Positions 35,498 to 44,296 of a stretch of 64,000 nucleotides of DNA are shown here, piece after piece. The position numbers and the translations under genes were made by a program. The DNA is from Oceanospirillales bacterium (GTDB lineage Bacteria; Pseudomonadota; Gammaproteobacteria; Pseudomonadales; Balneatricaceae): NCBI GenBank assembly GCA_018223185.1, contig JAAEYW010000027.1:1-64000 (forward strand). The letters are read 5' to 3'. Each line of letters begins with the position of its first letter. The first letter of the stretch is position 1. The notes beneath the pieces are model-generated. The model saw nothing but the letters and a program-made list of their open reading frames with translations. It did not search any database and was not told where the DNA came from.

Positions 35498-36694
35498 TTA
35501 TTCACTCTGGCTGCCTCTGATGGCACAGACCAATGCCAGCAGTGCCAGACCTACCAGGACGACCGGCAGCATGTTGATGCTGATACCGATCAGAAGAGGG
35601 GTTATCTGTGCCACGAGTGAACCGATGGTCAGTTGCATGAAACCCAGCATGCCGGTTGCTGTGGCAACGGCTCCTGAGGTGGATGACACGGCTGCAGCCT
35701 GGGCATTGGGCTGAATCAGACCGCGGCCGAACGTAAACACGGCCATCGGCATAAACAGTGCAGTAAAACTGAGAGGTTGCAGGGTAAACAATGCCAGCAT
35801 TAGCACTGCTGCGCTGCCCGATATGACGCAGCCAACCAGCATCATCCGTCGGGTGCCGGCGGCCGATGAGATTTTTCCGGCCACCAGGCTGCCCAGCCAG
35901 AATCCTCCGGCAACCATCAGAAACCAGTTACCATAATCTGCCGAGTTACCCTTGAGTATGGCATCGACGATAAAGGGAGAACTGTTCATAAAGACAAAGA
36001 AACCGGAGGCAACCATTGTGGCTGACAAGGCACAATAGATATAGCTGCGGGAGGAGAGCACTGTTTTATAACGGCTGAAACTACTGAGCAGGCTACCGGT
36101 GTCTTTTTTGTGGCCGGCGGTTTCCGGTAAGCGGAACAGTGCACCGAGCCAGACAATGCTGCCCAGCACCATTGAAACCCAGAAGACCGATTGCCAGCCG
36201 ACCACCAGGTTAAGATAGCCGCCAATGGTGGGGGCCACTGCCTGAGCGGTCGCGATCCCCATGGTGATATACCCCAGCATACCGGCAGCTTTATCCTTAC
36301 CGTGCTGATCGAGGATAATACTGCGGGCCAGCAGCATACCTGTGCAGCCCCCGGCCGCCTGAAGAATACGCGCCAGCAAGAGGTGCCAGGCTTCGAAGGC
36401 GAAAATACCGATCAGACCACCCAGAATATGCAGCAGGAAGCCCCAGAAAAAAACCGGACGGCGACCATAACGGTCAGCCAGAGGGCCGCTGATCAGTTGT
36501 CCGATCGCCAGTGTCAGCAGGTAAAACGTATAACCGAGCTGAATCGTAAAAGGGGTGGTGTTGAACTGTTCAGCCAGCACCGGCATGACGGGCGCATACA
36601 CATTCAGTGCTACAGGGCTTGCGATCGCCATACCGGCTAGCAGAGCGATTGGGGTTTTTATCTGAACAGGAGTGCTATTGCAGGATGTTGGCAT
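35498..36694 (-). CDS. Bcr/CflA-type MFS drug efflux transporter
   Basis: Twelve-helix major facilitator protein of 398 residues. It shows LYVYAPVMPV-type sequence at helix 1, the MFS loop signature GPLADRYGRRPVFFWGFLLH between helices 2 and 3, and RILQAAGGCTGMLLARSIIL in helix 4, typical of Bcr/CflA drug:proton antiporters. It follows the class III aminotransferase gene on the same strand, with a hairpin and an operator-like palindrome between them. Confidence 0.9.
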   Translation of the reverse strand: MPTSCNSTPVQIKTPIALLAGMAIASPVALNVYAPVMPVLAEQFNTTPFTIQLGYTFYLLTLAIGQLISGPLADRYGRRPVFFWGFLLHILGGLIGIFAFEAWHLLLARILQAAGGCTGMLLARSIILDQHGKDKAAGMLGYITMGIATAQAVAPTIGGYLNLVVGWQSVFWVSMVLGSIVWLGALFRLPETAGHKKDTGSLLSSFSRYKTVLSSRSYIYCALSATMVASGFFVFMNSSPFIVDAILKGNSADYGNWFLMVAGGFWLGSLVAGKISSAAGTRRMMLVGCVISGSAAVLMLALFTLQPLSFTALFMPMAVFTFGRGLIQPNAQAAAVSSTSGAVATATGMLGFMQLTIGSLVAQITPLLIGISINMLPVVLVGLALLALVCAIRGSQSE

Positions 36695-36712
36695 AATCTG
36701 TAACTAAAAAGT

Positions 36713-36728
36713 ACTTAATAAGTTAACA
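36713..36728. promoter_or_regulatory. operator-like site upstream of the MFS gene
   Basis: ACTTAATAAGTTAACA, 12 of 16 identical to the hpaH-upstream site, 19 bases before the MFS start codon. Possible member of the same operator family; weaker than the two identical sites. Confidence 0.35.
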
Positions 36729-36746
36729 GAATACCTGAGGAAAGAT

Positions 36747-36773
36747 GGGACCGCCAGTGATACTGGTGGTCCC
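36747..36773 (-). terminator. hairpin downstream of the class III aminotransferase
   Basis: 12 bp stem GGGACCGCCAGT/ACTGGTGGTCCC with one wobble pair. It has no good T-run on the minus strand, so termination may be partial. Confidence 0.5.
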
Positions 36774-36799
36774 GGGGGAACGGTCAATATTGGGTGTGA

Positions 36800-38140
36800 T
36801 TAACGGTCGACTTCGGTGAAGCCTTGCAATAGCGCAGCAACCATCTTATCAACTTCCTCTGTGCCAATTGTCAGTGGTGGGGAGATGATAATTTTGGTAC
36901 CAACCGGACGGGCAATAACACCTTCACGCAGGGCGACTGCGGCGATCTGATTGGCAAAGCCGCTCAGTGGATCGACCGGGGTACGGGATTTCTTGTCGGT
37001 TACCAGGTCAATCGCAACCATAAGACCTTTACCACGCACTTCGCCCACGGATGGAAAGTCGCCGAGAGAACTCTGCAGTTTGGTTAACAGATCGGCACCC
37101 TGTACCGCAGCGTTACCTGGCAAGTCTTCATCCTGAACAATCTTCAAAGACGCCAGCGCAGCAGCACAAGCAACAGGGTGACCTGAGTAGGTGTAACCGT
37201 GCATCACTGCACCACTGAAGTTTTCGCAGCTCTCAATACCTTGAGCGACACGCTCGTTAATAACGGTCGCACCCAGCGGGATATAACCGGAGTTGATACC
37301 TTTAGCGAAACACTGAATATCGGCGGCAACACCCCAGCCCCGGACACCAAACATGCTGCCGGAACGACCAAAGCCGGTCACGACTTCATCGGCAATCAGC
37401 AGAACACCGTATTTATCGCAGACTTCACGAATCAGCGGCCAGTAGTTAGCCGGAGGAACGATGACGCCACCGGCACCCTGGACAGGCTCAGCGATAAAGG
37501 CGGCAACGGTTTCAGGCCCCTGGAAGATAATCTCAGCTTCCAGCTGCTTAGCGCACAGCTGACCCAGCTCTTCAGGATCTTCACAGTTCCACGGGTTACG
37601 GTACAGCCATGGCGCATCGATATGGACACAACCTGGCAGCACCGGTTCGTAATTGGTACGGAATACGGTGTTACCATTGACGGAGGCTCCGCCGAAGTGA
37701 ACGCCGTGGTAGCCTTGTTTCAGCGAGATAAACTTATAGCGTTGTGCCTGGCCTACGGCTTTCCAGTACTGACGGGAAATTTTCAGTGCAGTCTCGACCG
37801 CATCAGAGCCACCGGAGCTGAACATAACCCGCGCCATGCCTTCAGGCTTGGTCATCTCAATGATCAGATCAGACAGCTCTTTTACACGAGGATGTGTGAC
37901 ACCGTCAAAGATCTGGAAATATTCCAGTTCATCCAGCTGAGCTTTAATCGCGTCTTTAACTTCAGTACGGTTATGTCCGACGTTAACGTTCCACAAGCCG
38001 CCAACACCGTCAACCAGCCACTGACCTTCGCGATTCTGAACGTAGTTGCCGTCACCTTTGACAATTTCAAGAGTGCTGTGTGAACCTGGAACGCCCGGAT
38101 GTGCCATCGGGTGCCATAACGTTTTTGATTTTTCACTCAT
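36800..38140 (-). CDS. class III (omega) aminotransferase
   Basis: PLP enzyme of 446 residues that moves an amino group from an omega-amino acid or diamine to a keto acid. Landmarks are KTLWHPMAHPG, FSSGGSDAVETALKISRQYW, AEPVQGAGGVIVPP, LLIADEVVTGFGRSG and the PLP lysine in CFAKGINSGYIPLGA. The gabD-like dehydrogenase 1.3 kb away, separated by a LuxR regulator, would oxidise the semialdehyde product. This suggests catabolism of GABA, beta-alanine or a related compound; the substrate is inferred from context only. Confidence 0.9.
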   Translation of the reverse strand: MSEKSKTLWHPMAHPGVPGSHSTLEIVKGDGNYVQNREGQWLVDGVGGLWNVNVGHNRTEVKDAIKAQLDELEYFQIFDGVTHPRVKELSDLIIEMTKPEGMARVMFSSGGSDAVETALKISRQYWKAVGQAQRYKFISLKQGYHGVHFGGASVNGNTVFRTNYEPVLPGCVHIDAPWLYRNPWNCEDPEELGQLCAKQLEAEIIFQGPETVAAFIAEPVQGAGGVIVPPANYWPLIREVCDKYGVLLIADEVVTGFGRSGSMFGVRGWGVAADIQCFAKGINSGYIPLGATVINERVAQGIESCENFSGAVMHGYTYSGHPVACAAALASLKIVQDEDLPGNAAVQGADLLTKLQSSLGDFPSVGEVRGKGLMVAIDLVTDKKSRTPVDPLSGFANQIAAVALREGVIARPVGTKIIISPPLTIGTEEVDKMVAALLQGFTEVDR

Positions 38141-38324
38141 AACATAACTCCGGATGCTTCTTTCATTAATTCCGTAGCGATACAGGGGAGTGTGCTGAAC
38201 GCTTCAGCAGTGCTACGGGCTTGAGTTAAGTATGAATGGATCTGTTGAACAGGGTATCAACCAGAAGGTTGATAAAGGGGGTGTTTGTTACCGCTCAGCT
38301 CATCCCTGAGACTGAAGATTTCGA

Positions 38325-39035
38325 TCAGTGCTGGTTATACAGTTGAGAGGTTATTTCAGCTTTACTGTTAACCCCTGTTTTGCAAAAGATATGCTGCAGG
38401 TGTGTTTTTACCGTTGCCAGACTGCAATCAAGACCTGCGGCGATGGTTTTGTTGGGTAGACCCTGACTGACCAGCTCGACCACCATGCGCTCTTTCGGTG
38501 TGAGCTGAAACTGGTCACAAAAATTTTCAAACTGGTTGTGTTTTGGCGCATCCAGACTCTGTTCCAGTGAAAACTGCATAAACTGATGCAGTTGCTGGGC
38601 TTTACGAATATCTTCACTGCGCATCTCAGGTTGTTGTTTTGAGATGAACAGGGCAAAGCCCGCAATCAGTTTGTTATCAACCCGTAAAAACAACTCAACA
38701 ATATCCTGTACCCCCCAGGGCGAGATAAAGTCTCGGTAGTAGGGGTGGTTATAACGCTCCTGGCTGTTCACCAGATCGTTCATTTTGACCACAGTGATGC
38801 CCGTTTGCTCAACAAACTGGGTAGGGTGCAGCGGATCCACCTTATAGAAGGTATCCATATACTGGCGGTGCATTGCTGGCTGAAGCTGCCATGTTTTATA
38901 GCAGATAGGTTTTCTCTGATTATCGACCAGATAGGTGACAGCCTTGGAGACATTGAGAACCCCCGTCAGGAGCGACAGGCATTCATCCTGAAAACTGTAC
39001 AGACCAGCAGGGTAAATATTATTGTTTGTTTTCAT
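38325..39035 (-). CDS. LuxR-family transcriptional regulator
   Basis: About 236 residues. The N-terminal region (about 1-160) is a probable ligand-binding domain resembling autoinducer-domain regulators but without clear signal-binding residues. The C-terminal GerE helix-turn-helix reads LTPKERMVVELVSQGLPNKT and AAGLDCSLATVKTHLQHIF. The ATG at 39035 has AGGAGA eight bases before it, better than the upstream in-frame start. It lies between the aminotransferase and the dehydrogenase and probably controls them. A 38 bp palindrome sits 51 bases upstream. Confidence 0.88.
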   Translation of the reverse strand: MKTNNNIYPAGLYSFQDECLSLLTGVLNVSKAVTYLVDNQRKPICYKTWQLQPAMHRQYMDTFYKVDPLHPTQFVEQTGITVVKMNDLVNSQERYNHPYYRDFISPWGVQDIVELFLRVDNKLIAGFALFISKQQPEMRSEDIRKAQQLHQFMQFSLEQSLDAPKHNQFENFCDQFQLTPKERMVVELVSQGLPNKTIAAGLDCSLATVKTHLQHIFCKTGVNSKAEITSQLYNQH

Positions 39036-39085
39036 TCGCGGATCTCCTGATTTCAAACCAAGAGATTCAGAATACGTCAACTTTC

Positions 39086-39123
39086 CGCCAAAAACAAATT
39101 AATATATTAAGTTGTTTTTGGCG
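39086..39123. promoter_or_regulatory. 38 bp near-perfect palindrome upstream of the LuxR gene
   Basis: Each arm is 19 bases starting CGCCAAAAACAA, with one mismatch between arms. The centre is TTAATATATTAA. The 16 bases 39097-39112, read on the minus strand, are identical to the hpaH-upstream site 18057-18072. The length could hold two stacked dimers (outer CGCCAAAAAC arms and inner AT-rich core). Confidence 0.75.
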
Positions 39124-39141
39124 GGCGGTTGATACCGCATT

Positions 39142-39348
39142 GTGCTTATTAGTCTGGGCGCCCCTACTGATATTGCCCATGCGATGTTGTTTCTGGCTTC
39201 AGAGCAGGCTGCATATATTACCGGCCAGACAATTACGGTGGATGGCGGTTCAACGTTACCGGAAAGTCCCGTGCTGATGGAGCAGTTTTACCGTTCAAAA
39301 GTATCGCAGCTAGATGGCAGCTTGAGTCAGGAAAATATAAAAACTTAA
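39142..39348 (+). pseudogene. C-terminal relic of a short-chain dehydrogenase (SDR)
   Basis: The frame matches only the last third of a classical SDR: APTDIAHAMLFLASEQAAYI then TGQTITVDGGSTLPESPV, the conserved C-terminal block after the catalytic Tyr-Lys. The Rossmann GxxxGxG part and catalytic residues are missing. The DNA before it is the LuxR promoter region. A deletion has therefore joined an SDR tail to this place. Confidence 0.85.
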
Positions 39349-39358
39349 CATGTTAAGT
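39343..39358. promoter_or_regulatory. perfect 16 bp palindrome upstream of the gabD-like gene
   Basis: ACTTAACATGTTAAGT, fully symmetric, 74 bases before the dehydrogenase ATG and overlapping the SDR relic stop. It shares the ACTTAA...TTAA half-site pattern with the hpaH and LuxR upstream sites. Confidence 0.5.
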
Positions 39359-39431
39359 AGTGTTGTGTATTATAACAAGAAAATTGATTCCAACGGGGCT
39401 CAGCTGCCCGACAACGTTAAAAGAGATAGCT

Positions 39432-40895
39432 ATGAAATTAGAACTGAAAGATTCCTCGTTGCTGAAGACTCAGGCGTTTATAGATGGGCAGTGGACCAAT
39501 GGTGATGAGAATGAATCCTTTGCCGTATTGAACCCGGCTACCGGTGAGGTTATTGCTAAAGTGGCCAGCGTTGGTCAGCCTGAAACGGCCCGAGCCATTG
39601 CTGCAGCCGACGCCGCTATGGTTGAGTGGAAAGCACTGCCCGCGGGTCAGCGTTCAGAGATTCTGGAGCGCTGGCACGCACTTATTCTTGAGAATATCGA
39701 TGATCTGGCGTCGATCATGACCGTAGAGCAGGGTAAGCCGGTATTCGAATCCAAAGGCGAGGTGCTGTACGGCGCATCTTATCTGAAGTGGTTTGCTGAA
39801 GAGGGGAAGCGGATCTACGGCGATGTTCTGCCTTCCGCCAGTGACCGTCGTAGCATCGTGATAAAGCAGCCGGTCGGGGTTGTTGCAGCCATCACTCCCT
39901 GGAATTTCCCCAACGCGATGATTACCCGTAAGGCCGCGCCGGCACTGGCTGCTGGTTGCGCAATCGTCCTGAAACCTGCTGCTGAGACGCCGCTGTCGGC
40001 ACTGGCGCTGGCAGAGTTGGCAAATCGTGCCGGTTTGCCTGCAGGTCTGTTCAGCGTGCTGCCCAGTGCTAACTCTTCCACAGTGGGTGGTGAGATGACC
40101 TCTAACCCGGTGGTAAAAAAACTGACCTTTACCGGCTCCACCCCGGTGGGCAAGCTGTTGATGAAGCAGTGCGCCGATACCGTTAAACGTACCTCTATGG
40201 AGCTCGGTGGTAATGCTCCGGTGATTATCTTTGATGATGCGGATCTGGATCTGGCAGTCAAAGGCGCGCTGGTGTCTAAATATCGTAACTCCGGACAGAC
40301 TTGTATCTGTGCTAACCGGCTGCTGGTGCAGGAGGGGATCTATGATGCCTTCGTTGAAAAGTTTGCTGCGGCGGTAAAAGAGTTCCGTCTGGGGTATGGC
40401 TTTGATTCAGAGACAACCCACGGTCCTGTTGTATCTCAAAAAGCGCTGGGCGATATTGATAATATTGTTCAGAATGCTGTTAAGCAGGGGGCCCATGTGA
40501 TAACCGGCGGTAAGCCGTCAGAACTGGGTAACTGCTTCTATGAGCCAACGGTGCTGACGAATGTAAATGACAGCATGAGTATCTTTTCTGAAGAGATTTT
40601 TGGCCCGGTTGCGCCGGTGTTTAAGTTCAGCACCGAAGAGCAGGCGATCTCGATGGCGAATGATACCGAGTTTGGTTTGGCAGCGTATGTGTATACCGAA
40701 AATGTTGGCCGTATCTGGCGTGTGTCTGAAGGGATTGAATATGGCATGGTTGGGGTAAATGAAACGGCCATCAGTTCTGAGGTCATCCCATTCGGCGGTG
40801 TTAAAGAGTCGGGTCAGGGGCGTGAAGGTTCAAAGTACGGACTGGATGATTATCTGGAAACGAAATACATCTGTATCGGTGGGCTGCAGCGCTGA
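39432..40895 (+). CDS. gabD: NAD(P)-dependent succinate-semialdehyde dehydrogenase-like
   Basis: Aldehyde dehydrogenase of 487 residues. Signatures are GVVAAITPWNFPNAMITRKA, KLTFTGSTPVGKLLM, catalytic Glu in MELGGNAPVIIFDDADLD, catalytic Cys in SGQTCICANRLL, and FGGVKESGQGREGSKYGLDD, all typical of GabD. It would turn succinic semialdehyde into succinate. Possible sources are the neighbouring omega-aminotransferase and also HpaI of the hpa operon. The ATG at 39432 fits the family start. A terminator follows. Confidence 0.9.
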   Translation: MKLELKDSSLLKTQAFIDGQWTNGDENESFAVLNPATGEVIAKVASVGQPETARAIAAADAAMVEWKALPAGQRSEILERWHALILENIDDLASIMTVEQGKPVFESKGEVLYGASYLKWFAEEGKRIYGDVLPSASDRRSIVIKQPVGVVAAITPWNFPNAMITRKAAPALAAGCAIVLKPAAETPLSALALAELANRAGLPAGLFSVLPSANSSTVGGEMTSNPVVKKLTFTGSTPVGKLLMKQCADTVKRTSMELGGNAPVIIFDDADLDLAVKGALVSKYRNSGQTCICANRLLVQEGIYDAFVEKFAAAVKEFRLGYGFDSETTHGPVVSQKALGDIDNIVQNAVKQGAHVITGGKPSELGNCFYEPTVLTNVNDSMSIFSEEIFGPVAPVFKFSTEEQAISMANDTEFGLAAYVYTENVGRIWRVSEGIEYGMVGVNETAISSEVIPFGGVKESGQGREGSKYGLDDYLETKYICIGGLQR

Positions 40896-40936
40896 TGAGG
40901 TTGTCTTAATAGCGTTGCGTTGATTCTGTTGCTGAG

Positions 40937-40958
40937 GTGGCGCGTGCGCCACTTTTTA
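40937..40958 (+). terminator. intrinsic terminator after gabD
   Basis: Perfect 7 bp stem GTGGCGC/GCGCCAC with a 2-nt apex, followed by TTTTT. Confidence 0.85.
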
Positions 40959-40969
40959 GTAAGACTTTT

Positions 40970-41050
40970 TCTAAGTAGCGCTTTTTCAGCACGGCTTTGC
41001 TATAGCGCTTTTTAGTAGAGCTTTCTAGTCGTGCTTTGCAGCAGAGCCTG
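40970..41050. repeat. short degenerate tandem repeats
   Basis: Repeated pieces such as TAGCGCTTTTT (two copies about 29 bases apart) and GTGCTTTGC/ACGGCTTTGC form a low-complexity tract between gabD and hpaR. Function unknown. Confidence 0.45.
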
Positions 41051-41078
41051 TTCAGGCCAGAATCAGTCTTCTGGCTGT

Positions 41079-41501
41079 TCAGGTTTCAAGCTCAGTCAGA
41101 TCCTTGAGTAACCGTGTTAGCTGCTCAAGCTTTTCCTCACCGTACCGTTCGGTAAACGCTTTATAACGCGATTCAACATCCGGGCTGAGGCGCTGAAACA
41201 GGCCCAGGGCTTTGTCTGTCAGACTTAACAATGTGCGACGCTGATCCTCTTCTGACTTTTTGCGTTTGATATAGCCCTGTTGTTCAAGACGTTTGATTAT
41301 CCCTGTCAGGCTTGGGCTGAGGATACAGCAGTGCTCAGCCAGCTGTTTTGATTCAAGTTCCTCATAGGCTTTGAGTGCCCGGAGAACGCGCCATTGCTGT
41401 TCAGTAATGTTGTTTTCCTGAAGCAGTGGCCGAAAAAAAGCCATTGTTGCTTCACGGGCTTTGAGGAGTTGCAGTGGCAGTGAGTCTTCAAATTTACGCA
41501 T
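41079..41501 (-). CDS. hpaR: HpaR-like MarR-family regulator
   Basis: MarR winged-helix repressor of 140 residues. The N-terminal LPLQLLKAREATMAFFRPLL and NNITEQQWRVLRALKAYEEL match the homoprotocatechuate regulator HpaR closely. The recognition region is CILSPSLTGIIKRLEQQG and the wing follows in RKKSEEDQRRTLLSL. In E. coli HpaR represses the hpa meta-cleavage operon and responds to pathway aromatics. Here it is 18 kb from that operon, next to gabD. Candidate operators lie upstream of hpaH and of hpaR itself. Confidence 0.87.
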   Translation of the reverse strand: MRKFEDSLPLQLLKAREATMAFFRPLLQENNITEQQWRVLRALKAYEELESKQLAEHCCILSPSLTGIIKRLEQQGYIKRKKSEEDQRRTLLSLTDKALGLFQRLSPDVESRYKAFTERYGEEKLEQLTRLLKDLTELET

Positions 41502-41508
41502 ATCAGAT

Positions 41509-41533
41509 TCTTAATATCTAAACTATTATAGTT
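41509..41533. promoter_or_regulatory. candidate autoregulatory operator of hpaR
   Basis: TCTTAATATCTAAACT (41509-41524) matches 12 of 16 bases of the hpaH-upstream site and overlaps the perfect palindrome AACTATTATAGTT (41521-41533), just before the hpaR start. Autoregulation is usual for MarR proteins. Confidence 0.4.
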
Positions 41534-41590
41534 ATTCTTACGATTCGGGGGTGTGGATGCAAATGTTTTTTCAGAAAGTGTCGATGTCGC

Positions 41591-42433
41591 TCACTTCTGC
41601 CATTTGAGATATCCATGGGTCAACAGTGTTGCTATTACAAGAGCACCACCTTCAAGTGCTGCCCGGCTGGGTTCTTCATGAATAAATAGCCATACCAGCA
41701 GAGGACCGCAGGCCGTTTCCAATAGCATCAGCATACCCACTTCTGCGGCTGAAATCCGTGTGGGCCCCAGGGTAATCAGTACAAAAGCAACGGGCACCAC
41801 TATAACACACAATAACAACATCCAGCCCCAGTCTGCACCAGACAGTGCCAGAGGCGAGGCGTTGAAAAAGCTGATCAGGCTTACGAGAAGTCCCGCAGAA
41901 ATCAGCGAAGGCGTCATATCCCGATGTTTTACCGAGCGGTCATTTACAAATTTGGCTGCCAGCATAATGCCACAAAAGAATGCCATCAGATCACCTGTCA
42001 GGTTCGGGCTGGACCAGGAGTCTTTCATTACCCAGCCGATGCCCAGCATAGAGATCGCGATTGCGATCCAGGTGATCGGCGCTGAGCGCTCACCAATAAA
42101 CAGGCGGGCAATAATGGCTGCAAACAGGGGCTGGGCACTGATGATAACCAGAACATTCGCCACCGACGTGTGATGAATTGCAGAGACAAACAGTATTGAA
42201 CTCATGCTGAATAACAGCGTTGAACGGATGTTGGCCCAGTCGCTATAAAACAGCGGTTTTCCCGGATAGCGATAGCGACACCAGAGTGCCACCATCAGAC
42301 TCATCAGCAGTCCGCGCCAGAACAGCAGGCTGAAAGACTCTACCTGAATCAGCCTGATCAATAGTGCATCAAAACTCAATACCAGCACACCCAGTGAGGT
42401 TAGCAGGAATCCTTTCAGGTATTCAGTATTCAT
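41591..42433 (-). CDS. DMT-superfamily (EamA) transporter
   Basis: Ten-helix permease of about 280 residues with two EamA repeats. Visible segments are GFLLTSLGVLVLSFDALLIR, SLLFWRGLLMSLMVALWCRY, ANVLVIISAQPLFAAIIARL (first repeat end) and AAEVGMLMLLETACGPLLVW (second repeat). The ATG at 42433 is preferred because the 19 codons before it are not hydrophobic or family-like. Substrate unknown. Confidence 0.86.
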   Translation of the reverse strand: MNTEYLKGFLLTSLGVLVLSFDALLIRLIQVESFSLLFWRGLLMSLMVALWCRYRYPGKPLFYSDWANIRSTLLFSMSSILFVSAIHHTSVANVLVIISAQPLFAAIIARLFIGERSAPITWIAIAISMLGIGWVMKDSWSSPNLTGDLMAFFCGIMLAAKFVNDRSVKHRDMTPSLISAGLLVSLISFFNASPLALSGADWGWMLLLCVIVVPVAFVLITLGPTRISAAEVGMLMLLETACGPLLVWLFIHEEPSRAALEGGALVIATLLTHGYLKWQK

Positions 42434-42606
42434 CAAAATCCTTGAGTGAACTATGGTTGTGTTTGGCTGGCAAAAGACAAGGTCAGGCATTGTAGCGATA
42501 TTAAGAATAAAGTTCAGCGTTGCCTGATGAAAAAACAGTACTGAAGTACCATAGAGCTTCCGCTCCAGCCTCCTAAACTTGTAGGATAATAGTCAGGAAC
42601 GCTGTG

Positions 42607-43170
42607 ATGAAAAAATTATCTGCCGGATTCGCGCTCTTTGTTGCTTTGTGTTTTCCCATGATGCCTGCCGGTGCAGCCGGATTGAGTGAAGGGACCAGGC
42701 AGATCTATCTGCAACAGAAAGATGGGGCTGAGCAGTCTATAGGTGAGCTGGTGTTTAGTGCCGCTCAGCATGACCAGTTCAGTTATAAAGTCACCCTGAA
42801 CCATCATCTGTTTAAAGATTATTTCCTCTCAATGAAAGAGATGAAATGTCTTGAGGGGCCTGAACTCTGGTGTTTTATCCCTTACCCCTATGAACAGCCC
42901 AGAACAGTGAGTGCCGAAGATTTCAGATGGCTGGAGCATGATTTGCTGTTTATGTTTAAGAAACCGGAAGCCTTTGGTGCGAATTTCTGGAACGGGATCT
43001 ATTACAAAATGGAACAGACGGAAAAGGGGATTCGCGGCACCGCACATGCACTTGATCTGAATCTGCTGGCATCCCCCCCTGACGATCTGAGTCAGCCACC
43101 GGTGGGTGAATTTGATATAGACAGCGCCGACCTGGAAAAACGCTGGTTGCCTTTTATAGAGATACGCTAA
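42607..43170 (+). CDS. secreted protein of unknown function
   Basis: About 187 residues beginning with a signal peptide (KLSAGFALFVALCFPMMPAG, cleavage near AGAAG). The mature part is about 165 residues with two cysteines (MKCLEGPELWCFIPYPYEQP). No family is recognised. Two adjacent ATGs at 42604 and 42607 are possible starts. It lies 63 bases before rlmF on the same strand. It is probably periplasmic. Confidence 0.75.
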   Translation: MKKLSAGFALFVALCFPMMPAGAAGLSEGTRQIYLQQKDGAEQSIGELVFSAAQHDQFSYKVTLNHHLFKDYFLSMKEMKCLEGPELWCFIPYPYEQPRTVSAEDFRWLEHDLLFMFKKPEAFGANFWNGIYYKMEQTEKGIRGTAHALDLNLLASPPDDLSQPPVGEFDIDSADLEKRWLPFIEIR

Positions 43171-43233
43171 CCGCTCTTTTTCTGCCTGACTAGGATACAA
43201 TACCTGCAATTAAACGCAGAGTTATGTCAGGTT

Positions 43234-44202
43234 ATGGTTAAAGCGCAGCATCGTGAAAGGAAACAGTCGACCCGGTTACATCCCGAGAATCCACATCAGG
43301 GACGTTATGACTTCGACAGGCTCTGCCAGCTTTATGCAGACCTCAGGCCTTATGTCTCAGTTAACCGGTTTGGCAGTCAGACAATTGACTTTCACGACCC
43401 CGAAGCGGTTAAGGCCCTGAATAAAGCGTTGCTAATGCAGAGTTATGGCATCAGTTTCTGGGATATTCCACCCGGATATCTGTGTCCGCCCATTCCGGGA
43501 CGCGCGGATTATATTCACCACCTGTCAGATCTGTTGGCCAGCAATAATGCCGGTGTAGTGCCAAGAGGCCGGAAAATAAAAGGGCTGGATATCGGTGTAG
43601 GCGCTAACTGTATCTACCCTATTATCGGGTGTCGCACCTATGGCTGGCAGTTTGTCGGCACTGATATCGATCCGGTGGCAGTCGATACTGCGAATCTGAT
43701 TGCTGCAGCAAACCCCACCCTCAAAGGGCAGATCCAGTGTCGCTTGCAAGCGGACAGTGGCAATATTTTCAGGGGGGGGATACATCCGGCAGACCGCTTT
43801 GATTTCACTCTTTGTAACCCTCCCTTTCATAGCTCAGCACAGGAAGCGGAAGCCAGCAGCCTGCGGAAATTGCGTAACCTGGGAAAATCCACTGATACAG
43901 TAAAACTCAACTTTGGTGGACAGAGTAATGAGTTGTGGTGTGACGGAGGTGAACTGGCTTTTCTGAAGCGAATGGTTTCACAGAGCCGTGCATTTTCTCA
44001 GCAATGTTATCTGTTCAGCGCTCTGGTCTCGAAACATGAAAATATTATTCAGCTGAAGCGGGCATTAAAAAAGGTCGGTGCACGGCGGGTAATCGTCGTG
44101 AATATGTCACAGGGGATGAAAGTCAGTCGTCTGTTAGCCTGGACGTTTCTGTCCGAGTCTGAACAGTCGTCATGGCGAGAACGCCACTGGAGCGATAACT
44201 AA
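43234..44202 (+). CDS. rlmF: 23S rRNA (adenine1618-N6)-methyltransferase
   Basis: Methylates N6 of A1618 in 23S rRNA. 322 residues, close to E. coli RlmF (308). Landmarks are HPENPHQGRYDFDRLC, FWDIPPGYLCPPIPGRADYI, SAM-binding LDIGVGANCIYPIIG, GTDIDPVAVDTA and the catalytic NPPFHSSAQEA motif. GGQSNELWCDGGELAFLKRM is also family-specific. There are alternative close starts, but the first ATG is acceptable. Confidence 0.96.
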   Translation: MVKAQHRERKQSTRLHPENPHQGRYDFDRLCQLYADLRPYVSVNRFGSQTIDFHDPEAVKALNKALLMQSYGISFWDIPPGYLCPPIPGRADYIHHLSDLLASNNAGVVPRGRKIKGLDIGVGANCIYPIIGCRTYGWQFVGTDIDPVAVDTANLIAAANPTLKGQIQCRLQADSGNIFRGGIHPADRFDFTLCNPPFHSSAQEAEASSLRKLRNLGKSTDTVKLNFGGQSNELWCDGGELAFLKRMVSQSRAFSQQCYLFSALVSKHENIIQLKRALKKVGARRVIVVNMSQGMKVSRLLAWTFLSESEQSSWRERHWSDN

Positions 44203-44296
44203 ATTTTCTCGAACCAGTGTGCTCGCCAGATTATCGGGTTTAGTGATAGCGCCTCTCAGACAGTTAACTCTCAGGCGCTTGAACTGAGCTCTGAGT

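Noticed and set aside
37199-38083. 294-codon plus-strand frame opposite the class III aminotransferase.
   Set aside because: Antisense of a well-supported enzyme; no independent start signal or family match.
40970-41050. Possible minisatellite or CRISPR remnant between gabD and hpaR.
   Set aside because: Units are short, irregular and imperfect with no spacer pattern.
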